Assembly: GCA_038142005.1 (NCBI GenBank)
Contig: JAYQJE010000001.1
Location: forward strand, 558,001-622,000
Direction of reading: 5' to 3'
Origin: SHAN690 sp023262195
GTDB taxonomy: Bacteria; Bacteroidota; Bacteroidia; Flavobacteriales_G; Salibacteraceae
DNA length: 64,000 nucleotides
Below the pieces are notes generated by a model that was given only the letters and a program-made list of their open reading frames with translations, ran no database searches and was not told the origin of the DNA. Position 1 is the first letter of the stretch, and the number at the start of each line of letters is the position of its first letter. Made by a program: the position numbers and the translations under genes. Shown piece by piece: positions 30,240-40,556 of this stretch.

Positions 30240-31172
30240 ATGAAGTTTGTATATGCATTAGTGCTCATCGTTTACTCGGCTATTGGACTTGCTCAATCCC
30301 CATATGGGCCCACGAATGACTCGCTTTATCTTGGATTTTATCGCGATTCAATCGCGTTATTAGAGCGCCCAATTATTTTGGTTACACCCTTTCATCCAGA
30401 CCAATACATGAGTGAAATTGATCGATACATCGCAGAAGGGACTAATTACACCTTCCAGCATACGCGTGGATTTTTCAGAAAAGGGCTTGATAATGCAATA
30501 ATCATTGCTGCTAAGGAGCACAATGATTATGTCAACTTACACGCTGATGATGCGTCACTCAACCATGATCTCGACTTCTTCTACAAAGTAATTGCGCCTT
30601 CTGTAAAACCATACGAACCGCCTGTGATTAAGGATGATCAAAACTTTAAAAGCAGGTTAGCCAACTATTGGGAGAAGCTTCAGTCCAATGTAGAGCAAAC
30701 GGACGAACCAGGTGCGAGAATTGAACGCGGAGAGGTGGTAAGCGTGGCTGATCATAGAGAACTCATCACCAAAGCCAAAGTGGTTAATCCTATTCTCTTT
30801 GACTCCTTAACGCCAAAGTATAATGTAGATTATTATATCTCCATTAACGAGTTGAACTTGCTTAATGCAGCCGCCAATCAACAGGCTTATGAATCCGACA
30901 ATTATGACCGTGTGATCATAGCACATTTTACAGTATTTGATAGCGATGGGAACGAGCTTTACTCGTTAATCAAAAAACGTTATTTCAGCTCCTTAAAAAA
31001 TGAACTCACAGAAATCATTACCGATGAGATTCTGCCCCTGGGTTATGAAGTTATATATACTCTAGACAGCTATCGATTTTTAAAGGCGGGTCTGAATCCA
31101 GAAAAGTCGCCAGAGGAAAAGAAGTCTGCAAAAATTACCCTTCCAGATTTACCACCTTTGCGCAAAAATTGA
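30240..31172 (+). CDS. Secreted hypothetical protein upstream of fbp
   Basis: 310 residues with a signal peptide (MKFVYALVLIVYSAIGLAQ). The mature part is soluble and mixed alpha/beta: RPIILVTPFHPDQYMSEID, FRKGLDNAIIIAAKEHNDY, NVDYYISINELNLL, YDRVIIAHFTVFDSDGNEL. I do not recognise the family; the central part reads like a Bacteroidota periplasmic domain. The stop is 1 bp before the fbp ATG, so co-transcription is likely, although a secreted protein and a cytosolic phosphatase have no obvious link. TAATTTCG at 30227-30234 resembles a -7 element but lies very near the ATG. Confidence 0.75.
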   Translation: MKFVYALVLIVYSAIGLAQSPYGPTNDSLYLGFYRDSIALLERPIILVTPFHPDQYMSEIDRYIAEGTNYTFQHTRGFFRKGLDNAIIIAAKEHNDYVNLHADDASLNHDLDFFYKVIAPSVKPYEPPVIKDDQNFKSRLANYWEKLQSNVEQTDEPGARIERGEVVSVADHRELITKAKVVNPILFDSLTPKYNVDYYISINELNLLNAAANQQAYESDNYDRVIIAHFTVFDSDGNELYSLIKKRYFSSLKNELTEIITDEILPLGYEVIYTLDSYRFLKAGLNPEKSPEEKKSAKITLPDLPPLRKN

Positions 31173-31173
31173 C

Positions 31174-32144
31174 ATGACAAGTCTGAGCTCATTTCTCAAT
31201 TCAGAAAACGTTAGTCCAAACCTAGCTTCGATCTTTGAAGCCATACATAAAGCATCGGTAACGGTGCAAAATGAAGTGAGTCGAGCGGGTTTAGGGGCGG
31301 ATATTTTTGGCGCAAAAGGATCGGAGAATATTCAAGGCGAGCAACAACAAAAGCTAGATGTTTATGCCGATGAGTGCTTTATAAGGGAATTTAGGTTATG
31401 CGGGTCAGTAGCAGGAATGGCCAGTGAAGAGCAGGACCATGCACTGCAATTTGACGAATCGCTTACTGGAGAATACGTTGTGATGATTGACCCTCTTGAT
31501 GGTTCATCGAACATTGATGTGAATGTGGCGATCGGGACCATCTTTGCGATATACAAGCGCTTGACTCCAGCAGGAGAAAATCTTTCTGACAAAGACTTCT
31601 TACAAGCGGGAATAAACCAAGTGGCCTCGGGATACGTGACTTACAGCGTAAGTACGCAATTGGTTTTCTCGACCGGAAATGGCACACACATGTTTACACT
31701 CAATCCTGAGGATCGAGACTATTATCTCTATAAAAAGTCTGTGTCATTTCCAGAAGATGGAAAGGTCTACTCCATCAACGAGGTAAACTTGGATGATTTC
31801 AACCCCGAGTTGAAGGCATACGCGCAACACTGCAAAGACAAGCGTGGAGAAAACGGTAAGCGGAAGTATACCGGCAGATATATAGGTTCACTGGTTGCAG
31901 ACTTTCATCGGAATCTTTTAAAGGGTGGGATTTACGTTTACCCGGCTACCACTGATTCACCAAAAGGCAAACTAAGGCTGCTATACGAATGCAACCCCTG
32001 AGTTTTCTTGCGAAGAATGCTGGTGGCCGAGGATCCGATGGTCTGCAAGATATTCTTGAGATAAAACCTACCGAACTGCATCAACGATGTCCATTCTATG
32101 TGGGCAGCCCAATCATGATGGACGAGGCGCTTGGCAACCTTTAG
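31174..32144 (+). CDS. fbp: Fructose-1,6-bisphosphatase class I (frameshifted near 3' end)
   Basis: ~323 residues reconstructed. Key motifs: metal-binding ASEEQD and VVMIDPLDGSSNIDVNVAIGTIF, then KYTGRYIGSLVADFHRNLLKGGIYVYPAT (substrate site). A missing C in the C4 run at 31995-31998 produces an early TGA; one more base gives YECNPLSFLAKNAGG and a normal end with the stop at 32142-32144. It hydrolyses fructose-1,6-bisphosphate in gluconeogenesis. The corrected stop overlaps the convergent outer-membrane gene's corrected stop by 4 bp. Confidence 0.94.
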
Positions 32145-35100
32145 AAAACGCCCTTGCTTGTACACCTCCCGTGTGTATCACTGGGATGCCCGGTGACTGT
32201 CTTCCATTATAATTAATGCTCAACTGAAGATTATTGGCCAGCGTTCGTTGATAGGAAACGCCCCAAGTTCCATTCAGCCCAGTCTGAAGACCATCTAACA
32301 TCTCAAATCCAACAGGGCTGTCGGGGCGTCCAGAATAGCTAATCTGGATTAGGTTTCCGTTCACCAATAAACTTCCTTTCTCGGGTGTACTCAAGGTAAA
32401 CTCAACTCCGGTTTTACGGTTAATGGATCGCTCTCTAGGGGTACCATCGACAGGATGGACACGGTTAAATTGTTCTTTATAGGTGAAAAGAAAGCTCATC
32501 CTCCAAAGCGTGCCAGGCTGAATATTCAGTCTCGGCTCAACCTCTTGAAAAAAGATATTGAAGTTTCTATTGCTCAGTGCGACAGCGTTAGATCGCGTGA
32601 TTTTTGATCCCTGTTCTCCCCGAGCTTCAAGCCCAAGTGCCTGCGCAAAATTCCAGCGAAATCCAAGACTCGTGCGCTCCACCAGCCGTGACTCAAATCC
32701 TGTGGTCAAGAAATTCCTGCCATTAGTTCTTTGATAGTTAAACTCTGCACCAAACACTGGATGGCTCTGGTTGAAATAGAAGATGTTTCGAAGGTTTGAA
32801 TTGACCGACTGAAGCAAGGTGTCTTCGATATCTAATAGGAATGGGTTAAACTGCTCTATGAAAGGTAGCTCTAGATTCTTTCGATCAGAGCTGTAAGTAA
32901 ATTGGTCAGAAAAGCGACTGACCAATTTTCTCACGCCCTTTTTACTCGCCCACACGGCTGACGGCCTCAAAAACAGGGTTTGACTGAATTGATTGGTAAA
33001 TGCCCGGATGTAATCATTGGTTGGAACAAAAACTCGAATGAAATTGGCACTGGCAATTTGGTCGGCTTGAATGGCTTGCTCAAACTCGCCTAGTTCTTTC
33101 ACCCCATTTTCATTGTAGTCCACATGAATATGAGTACCTTGTCCCGGAGTAGTTTCTAGATAGATAAACTCTCTTCGATTTTCTAAACCAGAACCAATCT
33201 CATAGAATGTGGAGGAATTTACAACCCCACGAAAGGCTCTAAACGAATACTCTAATCTGGATATTAACGTGTTTTCTCGCTCCTGAGTAGTGATGGTGGT
33301 ATCTCGAATTTCAAGCGTTCGATAATTAACCCGAACGGCAAAGCGTGATTGCTTCATTTTGTTGAGCTCCATGGCATAGCCGTAAATTCTAGCAAACGTG
33401 GCTTCTGTAAGCGACTGCTGACGGTTTAGCCAATCGGTGCGCTCCGCATAGCTCAGTTTATGCCTGTTTTCGGCACTATCTTCGTTTGCAATGGAGGCCT
33501 CCCACTCCCAAAACTGATAGCTCAAATCATTAAGCGTATCGGCCTTGGGATCAAACCTTCTGTTCTGCTCAAAATCGTCTTTATAGCCAAGCTGAACCTT
33601 CCAAAACGGCAGCTTGATTTGGGAATTGTGCTGATAAAAATCGGCTTTGAGTCGCTCTCCATCTTGATTGGTCAAGCTAGCAGAATAAAAACCAGACAAG
33701 CGATCCCAATCTGATCGAATATCGGCTGAGTTTTGTATGCCGGTAAATGCATCTTCTGCGGTAAAGGATTTCACCCCGTACAGAGCTGTAATTCCATCCT
33801 TCTGTGCAAGCCCAACTTTTGCTCCCAAGATGTTTTGATTGTCATTAAAGTTTAGCGACCTAATGTTCCAGTCCCGATCAAATTCTACCGGGCGAAAACG
33901 CTCGATTTCTTGAAAATTTCGGCTCACGTGCTCATAATCAACCCCACCAATTACCTTCCATGACTCAGAAAGTGGCTGATTTCCTTCCACAACGAATTTT
34001 CCAGCCATACCCAAGTCGTCCGAGCCATCTAAAGGACTGAATGTATTAAGGTCGTATTGGCTGCCCGCCCACTCTGCATTGATCACTATATTCTCGTTGA
34101 CTCGATATTCTCCAGCAACCGAAACCATCTGGCGTTGTTTTGGTGTCACCAGTAAGATTACGGGGGCAAAGTTTCCCTGAGACACACCACCAATGGGCGC
34201 GACCCAATCATATACATACCCAAAGGCTAGCTGCGCACCTCGCACATAATCGCCATTGCCTTGACCCACTTCAGAGAATGCTGCTTTTCTATTGGCTAAT
34301 TCAGGATTTGTGGAGTATTCAAGAATGTCGTTGACGGTAACGCTATCGTCCAATACAGGATCAAAATATGTGCTATCTCTTAATCGGTATAGCAGTTGGC
34401 TTTCCGTAAACTGCGCGGTATCAACACTGGATGCCACGGCATCATCCAAACTATCGCCAATAGATGTTAACACGGTTTTTTGCTCATCGGTTAACGACTG
34501 TTGCAATGGTTGATTTCGCGAATCTTTCTCAGAATATATCCCAACTTGTAAATCGAGCTTTTTGGAATTATACTGAGTGCCAGAGTAGATAAGTGAGCGT
34601 GCATAATTGCGGTCAGAATACTGGTATTCGGCAACAATTCTTCGGTCTTTGGTAATGGGAACTTTGGCCGTGAACGTTAACTCGGCAGTGTTGTAATTAA
34701 TGACATAGTCATTTTCTTGGCCTCGAACAAGTAGCTTACCATCCAGATAGATTCGTTCCGTACCTGAAAGAATTACAACGAAGCGTTCACCCTCCGCACC
34801 ATCGAGTCGATATGGACCTTGGTTACCCTCGACCCCCTGAATGGTCTGTCGAGCAAATTTTCCCCTTGATACTGCCCCACTTACGTCCGCACTGATCCTT
34901 TTAGTAGTGTCTCCTTTTACTGGAAAAAACTGCGTTTCATATCGTCCACCTTGAAGCCGCTTATTGAACTGCATGAAATATCCCCCATCGTTTCGAACCT
35001 GAAAATCACCAGCTGTGATTCTATTTTTATCATCAAAGATTTGCAGATACACTTGGTCAAAGTCCTGCAATTGCTGTGTATTTCCTTCCGGCTGAATGGG

Positions 35101-35703
35101 AACGTTCTCGTCAGCTATTGCAGCCAGTAGGCTAAATCGCTCATTGAGCCTACCGCTTAGCTGTAAATTCAAACTCGAGTTAACTCCAAGGCTCTGATTA
35201 TTGCCAACAGTGATACCTCGCGACACACTACCGCGTTTCTCCAAATCACCAAGATCAAGTAGCTTTTCATTTGAGTTGGTGCCGGTAGACCGAAATGGGT
35301 CGTAAATGCGATCGGGTTGAGTAATTAGATCTGTTGATTTATTGCTGTATGTCTTAGAAAAATTAAATGGAAAGGTTTGGAATGTTGCTTCTACTTCGAT
35401 GGGCAGTGACAGGTCTTTATTTTTTAAAATGATTATTCCCTTGGCAAAATCAACGTGGTAGTCCTCGGCTTGTAACCCTGTCAATTCGAACGATTCTGGC
35501 AAAATGCTATTCGTATCTAGCTGGGTGGTATCGCCATTCAAAGTGAGGCTTATCTGTTTGTTTAAGTCTTGCGCAGACACAGTCTCGCACATAGATGCCA
35601 CCATCATTATCACCAATACAAATCGGAATAATATGGTTATGACTGGTTTATGGGTATTGAGGTGCGCCACTCTAGATCCTAATCCGGCAATGTCTACAAA
35701 CAT
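32141..35703 (-). CDS. Very large outer-membrane protein of unknown function (~1,190 residues)
   Basis: A signal-like segment (FVLVIMMVASMCETVSAQ) is followed by a domain rich in beta structure. SRGITVGNNQSLGVNSSLN, IQPEGNTQQLQDFDQVYLQI and ITAGDFQV resemble the SprA N-terminal motility-protein pattern (inference from recalled motifs). The rest alternates aromatic and polar residues typical of long barrel strands. A one-base loss at A4 32145-32148 moves the stop; with it the protein ends QARAFF, a typical barrel terminus. Roughly half the size of SprA itself. Function unknown; an outer-membrane transport or export role is possible. Confidence 0.7.
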
Positions 35704-35836
35704 CCGCAGAATCCATTAATAACGAACCTGACATGAATTTCTTTCAGCTGCAGGGCGATGAAACTGACCCTTTGCATTTCATAAGCTGGTGTTTATAAGT
35801 ACTGCTACTGCCCCACGTCAACGCTCTACACACCGC

Positions 35837-35844
35837 TAGCTTTG
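35837..35844 (+). promoter_or_regulatory. Putative -7 promoter element for OmpA-family lipoprotein
   Basis: TAGCTTTG is a perfect TAnnTTTG match, 20 bp before ATG 35865. No TTG is found ~19 bp upstream. The 160-bp region divergent from the large outer-membrane gene holds no other recognisable signal. Confidence 0.4.
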
Positions 35845-35864
35845 TAAAAAGCAATTTAAAGACT

Positions 35865-36860
35865 ATGAAGCATTTACCAGTTGCCCTCCTGATGATTTTC
35901 GTGTCGGCATCATGCGTGCCATCAAAACAGTACAATGATTTGAAGGCTACGCAAGAGAAATGTGAAAAGGATCGGCAAGATCTTACTAACGATAACCGAA
36001 AACTTCGGGCAGACAATGATGAGTTGGCTGCAGACCTTGAAACCCTCTCAAAGAAATACGCACAACTTAAAAGCGACACCATCGACTTGGGTAAACGCAT
36101 ACGCGAGTCCAGACAAAAACAGTCGAAGCTTGACTTGAGAAATCAGGAATTACTCGATCAACTCAAGGACGCTAAGGATCGTGGATCGAAGGAGAACCGG
36201 AAACTTGTGGATATACTCCGTGACACACAAGATGATTTACTCAAGCGCGAAGACAAACTCAGAGAACTTGAGCGACAACTCAATGCAAAAGAAAAGCGCC
36301 TCGCAGACATGGAGGTGGAATTGCAGGCCCGAGAACAACGGGTGAAAGAATTGGAAGCCATCATTGCTGAAAAGGACGCTGCGGTCCGTGCACTGAAAGA
36401 TCGTATTGCCAACGCACTGCTTGGTTTTAAAGATAAAGGACTCACCGTAGAGCAACGCAACGGAAAAATCTATGTAAGCCTCGAAGCCCAATTGCTTTTC
36501 CCAAGCGGCAGCACCGTAATCAATGCAGAAGGCAAAAAAGCGCTAATCGATCTCGCACAGGTAATCAAAGACGAGTCAGACATCACCGTTCTTGTAGAGG
36601 GCCACACCGATACCGACCCATTTAATGGTGCAGGAGCTATTAAAGACAACTGGGACTTAAGTGTGATGCGGGCGACTTCAGTAGTGAAGATTATGACCAA
36701 TGAAGGGCAAATGAAACAAGTCATGCTTACCGCTGCAGGTAGAGGTGAGTATATGCCCGTGGCATCAAATGACACTGCGGAGGGCAAGGCTAAAAACCGC
36801 AGGATTGAGATAATTCTGACCCCTAACCTCGACAAGCTTTTTGAGATTATCAACGAGTAA
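35865..36860 (+). CDS. OmpA-family lipoprotein with coiled coil
   Basis: 331 residues. A lipoprotein signal ends in the lipobox VSASC (Cys ~17). Residues ~20-190 are a long charged coiled coil (KRLQ/KKEKRLADMEVELQ-type heptads). The C-terminal ~120 residues are an OmpA/MotB peptidoglycan-binding domain: LLFPSGSTVINAEGKKAL, VLVEGHTDTDPF, MTNEGQMKQVMLTAAGRG, KAKNRRIEIIL. It probably tethers the outer membrane to peptidoglycan across the periplasm. Confidence 0.9.
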   Translation: MKHLPVALLMIFVSASCVPSKQYNDLKATQEKCEKDRQDLTNDNRKLRADNDELAADLETLSKKYAQLKSDTIDLGKRIRESRQKQSKLDLRNQELLDQLKDAKDRGSKENRKLVDILRDTQDDLLKREDKLRELERQLNAKEKRLADMEVELQAREQRVKELEAIIAEKDAAVRALKDRIANALLGFKDKGLTVEQRNGKIYVSLEAQLLFPSGSTVINAEGKKALIDLAQVIKDESDITVLVEGHTDTDPFNGAGAIKDNWDLSVMRATSVVKIMTNEGQMKQVMLTAAGRGEYMPVASNDTAEGKAKNRRIEIILTPNLDKLFEIINE

Positions 36861-36868
36861 TCGCCCAG

Positions 36869-36902
36869 TTTGTAAACGACCCGTTGCATCGGGTTATTTT
36901 CG
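36869..36902 (+). promoter_or_regulatory. Putative promoter upstream of tyrS
   Basis: TTTG at 36869-36872 and TATTTTCG at 36895-36902 are separated by 22 bp, the same arrangement as before aspS. The second element differs from TAnnTTTG at one base. ATG is 22 bp downstream. Confidence 0.4.
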
Positions 36903-36924
36903 CGGCCAAAATCAGATCTAGACC

Positions 36925-38199
36925 ATGAACAATTTTGTGGAAGAATTGCGCTGGAGAAACATGTTGCATGACATGACTCCAGATACTGAGAACTTGTTTA
37001 ACCAGGGGCCCGTGACCGGATACATTGGGTTTGACCCAACTGCAGATTCGTTAGGGATCGGTAATATGGTGCAGGTGATGACTCTGATGCATTTCCAACG
37101 CACAGGAAATAAGCCCATCGCTTTGGTAGGTGGAGCAACGGGCATGGTAGGTGATCCGAGTGGGAAGTCGGCAGAGCGCAATCTATTGGACATAGATCAG
37201 CTTAACCATAACCTAGCATGCCAGAGAAAACAACTCGAGAATTTCCTAGATTTTGAAGGAGAGCACGCTGCTCAGATTGTAAACAATTACGATTGGTTTA
37301 AAGAATTTGGTTTCCTCGAATTTATTCGTGACGTGGGAAAACACATTAGTGTAAACTATATGCTGGCGAAAGACTCGGTAAAAAATCGACTTGAAAATGG
37401 AATGTCCTTCACGGAGTTTAGTTACCAACTGATTCAAGGCTATGATTTTTACTACTTATGGAAAAATCATAACTGCCAAATTCAAATGGGCGGCAGCGAT
37501 CAATGGGGAAACATCACTACAGGCACCGAGCTTGTGCGCAGGCTTGAGTCCGGACAAGTTTCGGCCTTAACCACACCATTGATCAAAAAGGCAGATGGAA
37601 CCAAGTTTGGAAAATCTGAGGGTGGCAACATTTGGCTCGATCCAAATAGAACTTCGCCATATAAATTCTATCAATTCCTATTGAATACTGCTGACGCAGA
37701 TGTGGGCAATTATATGCGCGTGTTCTCTACAAAAACCAAAGATGAAATTGAAGCATTGGAAGCAGAGCACAGCCAAGCGCCACATTTGAGGTTGATGCAA
37801 AATGAATTGGCTGAAGAGCTTACGAGTCGCGTACACTCGAAAGAGGATTACAAGAAGGCAGAGGTAGCATCGCAAGTGCTTTTTGGCAAGGGTACCAGCG
37901 AGGCATTAATGTCTTTAGATTCAGCAACTGTATTGGATGTATTTGAAGGAGTACCTCAAGCTACCATTGCAAAATCTCAGGTGGAAGCCGGCTGTGATAT
38001 TATGTCGCTGTTGGTGGAAAACACTGGATTTTTAAAGTCCAACGGTGAGGCACGAAGGGCACTAAAGGAAAACAGTATCTCGGTAAACAAAACGAAGGTT
38101 GCCGATCAGCACAGCGTTACCTCGTCCGATCTCATCGATGGAAAATACATCTTGCTTCAACGTGGTAAAAAGAACTACTTCTTGGTCGTAGTAGAATAA
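36925..38199 (+). CDS. tyrS: Tyrosyl-tRNA synthetase
   Basis: 424 residues, intact, class I. The N-terminal catalytic domain has GYIGFDPTADSLGIGNMV (HIGH-equivalent), YDFYYLWKNHNCQIQMGGSDQWGNI, and the KMSKS-equivalent KFGKS. The C-terminal S4 RNA-binding domain spans the last ~70 residues (SNGEARRALKENSISVNKTK). It charges tRNA-Tyr. It is convergent with the imelysin gene; the two stops are 36 bp apart with no clear terminator. Confidence 0.97.
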   Translation: MNNFVEELRWRNMLHDMTPDTENLFNQGPVTGYIGFDPTADSLGIGNMVQVMTLMHFQRTGNKPIALVGGATGMVGDPSGKSAERNLLDIDQLNHNLACQRKQLENFLDFEGEHAAQIVNNYDWFKEFGFLEFIRDVGKHISVNYMLAKDSVKNRLENGMSFTEFSYQLIQGYDFYYLWKNHNCQIQMGGSDQWGNITTGTELVRRLESGQVSALTTPLIKKADGTKFGKSEGGNIWLDPNRTSPYKFYQFLLNTADADVGNYMRVFSTKTKDEIEALEAEHSQAPHLRLMQNELAEELTSRVHSKEDYKKAEVASQVLFGKGTSEALMSLDSATVLDVFEGVPQATIAKSQVEAGCDIMSLLVENTGFLKSNGEARRALKENSISVNKTKVADQHSVTSSDLIDGKYILLQRGKKNYFLVVVE

Positions 38200-38235
38200 T
38201 ACGTGATTCTTTAAGGCCTTAAATTAACCTTTATG

Positions 38236-39477
38236 CTAGGGCAAGTCTGTATTTAAACCGAAGTCCATTTCGCGGGCCAATTCAAAACACAAATCTTCAA
38301 AGGCCTCAAGTTGCACCTCAGCTTCTGCGATGGGGCCATCTCCAAATACTAACTCTTGGCTCATCTGGTAGTCAAAAGGTGCAGGTATCGCATCAATTGC
38401 ATCTTTATTTAACTCTAATTGAGCTATTATTTGGTTGGATAGTTCCTCATCGTAAAGCGCGGCCGATGCCACAAGGGATAGACCGCTGGTAATGGTTCCA
38501 TCCACTGCAGTGTAACTTCCATTAGTAATTGCCTCCATGCCTGAATTCATGGCAATCAAATCGAAAATGGTATTGTCACTGTATGCAGAAATTTCATTCT
38601 CCTCGATGCCCATAAGCCGTACATTTTTAATCGCTCGCTCGGCCATTTCAGCTCTGCTCAACGTGCCCAACCCAGTCATTATTTGCTTCATGGCCTTATC
38701 TACCTCTTGGCCAACAAACTCTTCCCGAAAATTGGCTGCAGCCGTTGGATCCCATTGATTGCGTACAACAGTGAGGTCTGCAACCAGCTTTGCACTTAGT
38801 ATTTTAAGATACGTTCTTCTCCTTTGAATTATGACATCACTGCTATCAACAAGGTCATAATCTTCAAAGGTTCTATAGCCGACAGTGATGTCTTCTGGAT
38901 CATCTACATCTAACCCCCACAATAAAAACTCAATCACATGCAGTCCCATCAAAAGATTAGGTCCTGAGTTGTTTTCTTCCAGCGCTTTCTCATTAATTAC
39001 TGGAAAATTCTCAAGGTCTGCCACCAAACCACCATCGCCCGATGGGGTATAATCTATGATGGCTGGATTTATAGGCCAAGCACCCATTTGCCGATGATAA
39101 TTTGGACTACCGTCAACTGGACCTTCATAAAATCTTAGTGTTGCGCACTGTGCATAGTGATACTTTGCGCTCTGCCACGCCAGTCGGCACATGCTAAAAC
39201 CATCATCCGTGGGATTCTGTAAAAAGGCATTGATGGCTGTATCAAGCACGATGGCCGTATTAAGCGCATCTGAATACATGGCGAATGCCATATCTGCATA
39301 ATTGGCTATGACCGTTTCTTTCTCAGCAACATACTTATCGCCATAGCGACAGCTTTCATTATCTCGCTGAGCGCTTGGGTCAAAATTGAGTGCTTCTGGA
39401 TCTGTACACCCCTGTTCAAGGCAGCTAGACAAGGTAACGGCCAACACCAAATAAAGGAAAAGCGCCTGACGATTCAC
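38236..39477 (-). CDS. Imelysin-family (peptidase M75-like) lipoprotein
   Basis: ~413 residues. GTG 39477 is preferred because the longer frame to 39561 runs through a transcription terminator; from GTG the protein has a lipoprotein signal ending LSSC. After the cysteine a short cysteine-containing segment reads GCTDPEALNFDPSAQRDNESC. The imelysin domain has the GXHXXE motif (MGLHVIEFLLWGLD) and NYHRQMGAWPINP. Members are cell-surface iron-regulated proteins, often linked to iron acquisition; peptidase activity is doubtful for many. Outer-membrane anchoring is inferred from the lipobox. Confidence 0.85.
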   Translation of the reverse strand: MNRQALFLYLVLAVTLSSCLEQGCTDPEALNFDPSAQRDNESCRYGDKYVAEKETVIANYADMAFAMYSDALNTAIVLDTAINAFLQNPTDDGFSMCRLAWQSAKYHYAQCATLRFYEGPVDGSPNYHRQMGAWPINPAIIDYTPSGDGGLVADLENFPVINEKALEENNSGPNLLMGLHVIEFLLWGLDVDDPEDITVGYRTFEDYDLVDSSDVIIQRRRTYLKILSAKLVADLTVVRNQWDPTAAANFREEFVGQEVDKAMKQIMTGLGTLSRAEMAERAIKNVRLMGIEENEISAYSDNTIFDLIAMNSGMEAITNGSYTAVDGTITSGLSLVASAALYDEELSNQIIAQLELNKDAIDAIPAPFDYQMSQELVFGDGPIAEAEVQLEAFEDLCFELAREMDFGLNTDLP

Positions 39478-39515
39478 TGCGCAAAGGAAACGATTCGGTG
39501 TCAAACATTGGGCAC

Positions 39516-39543
39516 AAAAAAACCCCGACCCTAAGGGCCGAGG
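39516..39543 (-). terminator. Intrinsic terminator between the 39.6-kb lipoprotein gene and the imelysin gene
   Basis: On the minus strand a 9-bp stem (with two G-T pairs) around a 3-nt TTA loop is followed by seven T (39522-39516). It lies 22 bp after the corrected stop of the upstream lipoprotein gene and before the imelysin GTG, supporting both the shorter imelysin start and separate transcription. Confidence 0.8.
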
Positions 39544-39564
39544 TTTCATTTCGAATACCATTAA

Positions 39565-40403
39565 TTATTCTTCAGTAAGCGTCCACATATTAGTAGTCTT
39601 ACTTGAGTAGTTATTGTCACTATCCTCAGTATCTACAAAGTTTTTTCGCTTGTCCACTCAACCATCATTTCGCCACCAGAAAGCTCGGTTACAGTCCAAA
39701 TTTGTGAGTAGTCAGATGAACCAGAAGTAGAAGTGCTTCCAGAATCTTCGTCATCGATTTTAGTGTAGAAAAAAGTCTGTGTATTTGGATTATACTCCTG
39801 AACATAAGTAGTGCTTAAGCTTAACTGGCTATTGTCTGTAGTATCTTTGTACGAATAGACTTCTGTGAAATCATTTGTACCACTGGTCATTTGAAACACA
39901 ATCTGAGAGTTTGCTTCGATATCCTCACCTGCATCGCCAGTGACTGTAAAGTAACCTGTTTCGGTTGAAGTAGAGGTTCGCTCCACAGTGCGAATGTATG
40001 TGCCTGCGTAAACATAATCTTGGAGATTAGCATCAAATTCATAATATGAGCCTCCGGTAAATGCATCCTCTTCGGTGCTTGAAGAAACTGAAGTCATGGT
40101 GTATTCACCCGTTTCTCTGTTGAATAAATAATCATAAGTTACATTGGTTTCTTGATCGATGTCGAAAGTTCCGCCACCAGTGATGTCCGTTTCACCAGTA
40201 GTGGTCATAACGGTACCATTGTAAGTTGAGGTCGTTTCCGTTTCTTGGTTATCGTCCTCATAAGAATAGGTTTCAGATCCAGAAGTTACCTTCCAATCAC
40301 CATCAAGTTTTCTTGGAGTAACCGTTTTATTACAGCTTGTAAAGAACAGACCGGTAGCAGCGATCAATCCAAAAGCAATAAGTGTTTTGTTTGTAGATTT
40401 CAT
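39565..40403 (-). CDS. Ser/Thr-rich hypothetical lipoprotein (frameshifted near 3' end)
   Basis: MKSTNKTLIAFGLIAATGLFFTSC gives a clear lipobox (FTSC). The mature protein is acidic, rich in Thr/Ser/Gly/Tyr (TETTSTYNGTVMTTTG, STSTSGSSDYS), with a lipocalin-like pattern (LDGDWKVTSGSETYSYE, GEYTMTSV). One base missing in T6 39641-39646 causes an early stop; restoring it gives KNFVDTEDSDNNYSSK and ...WTLTEE, stop 39565-39567, just before a terminator. ~279 residues. Function unknown; probably surface or outer-membrane anchored. Confidence 0.75.
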
Positions 40404-40556
40404 AACGTTTTATTTAAGCTCAAATAATTTGGGGCAAATTTAAGTTAATCTGCGTTTCGCTAAGAATAGGGTAAATGCCTCATTTTAATAAGGTAATCAT
40501 CGTAGCATACGATTTGCCCCAATGCAAAAAGCCATCTCAAAGAAGATGAGAGGAAA

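Noticed and set aside
39478..39561. Upstream ATG start for the imelysin-like gene
   Set aside because: The segment contains a strong intrinsic terminator and no signal peptide; GTG 39477 gives a proper lipoprotein signal.
40520..40556. Possible terminator hairpin after the lipoprotein gene at 40557
   Set aside because: Only a 5-bp AT-containing stem could be formed before a T run; too weak to call.
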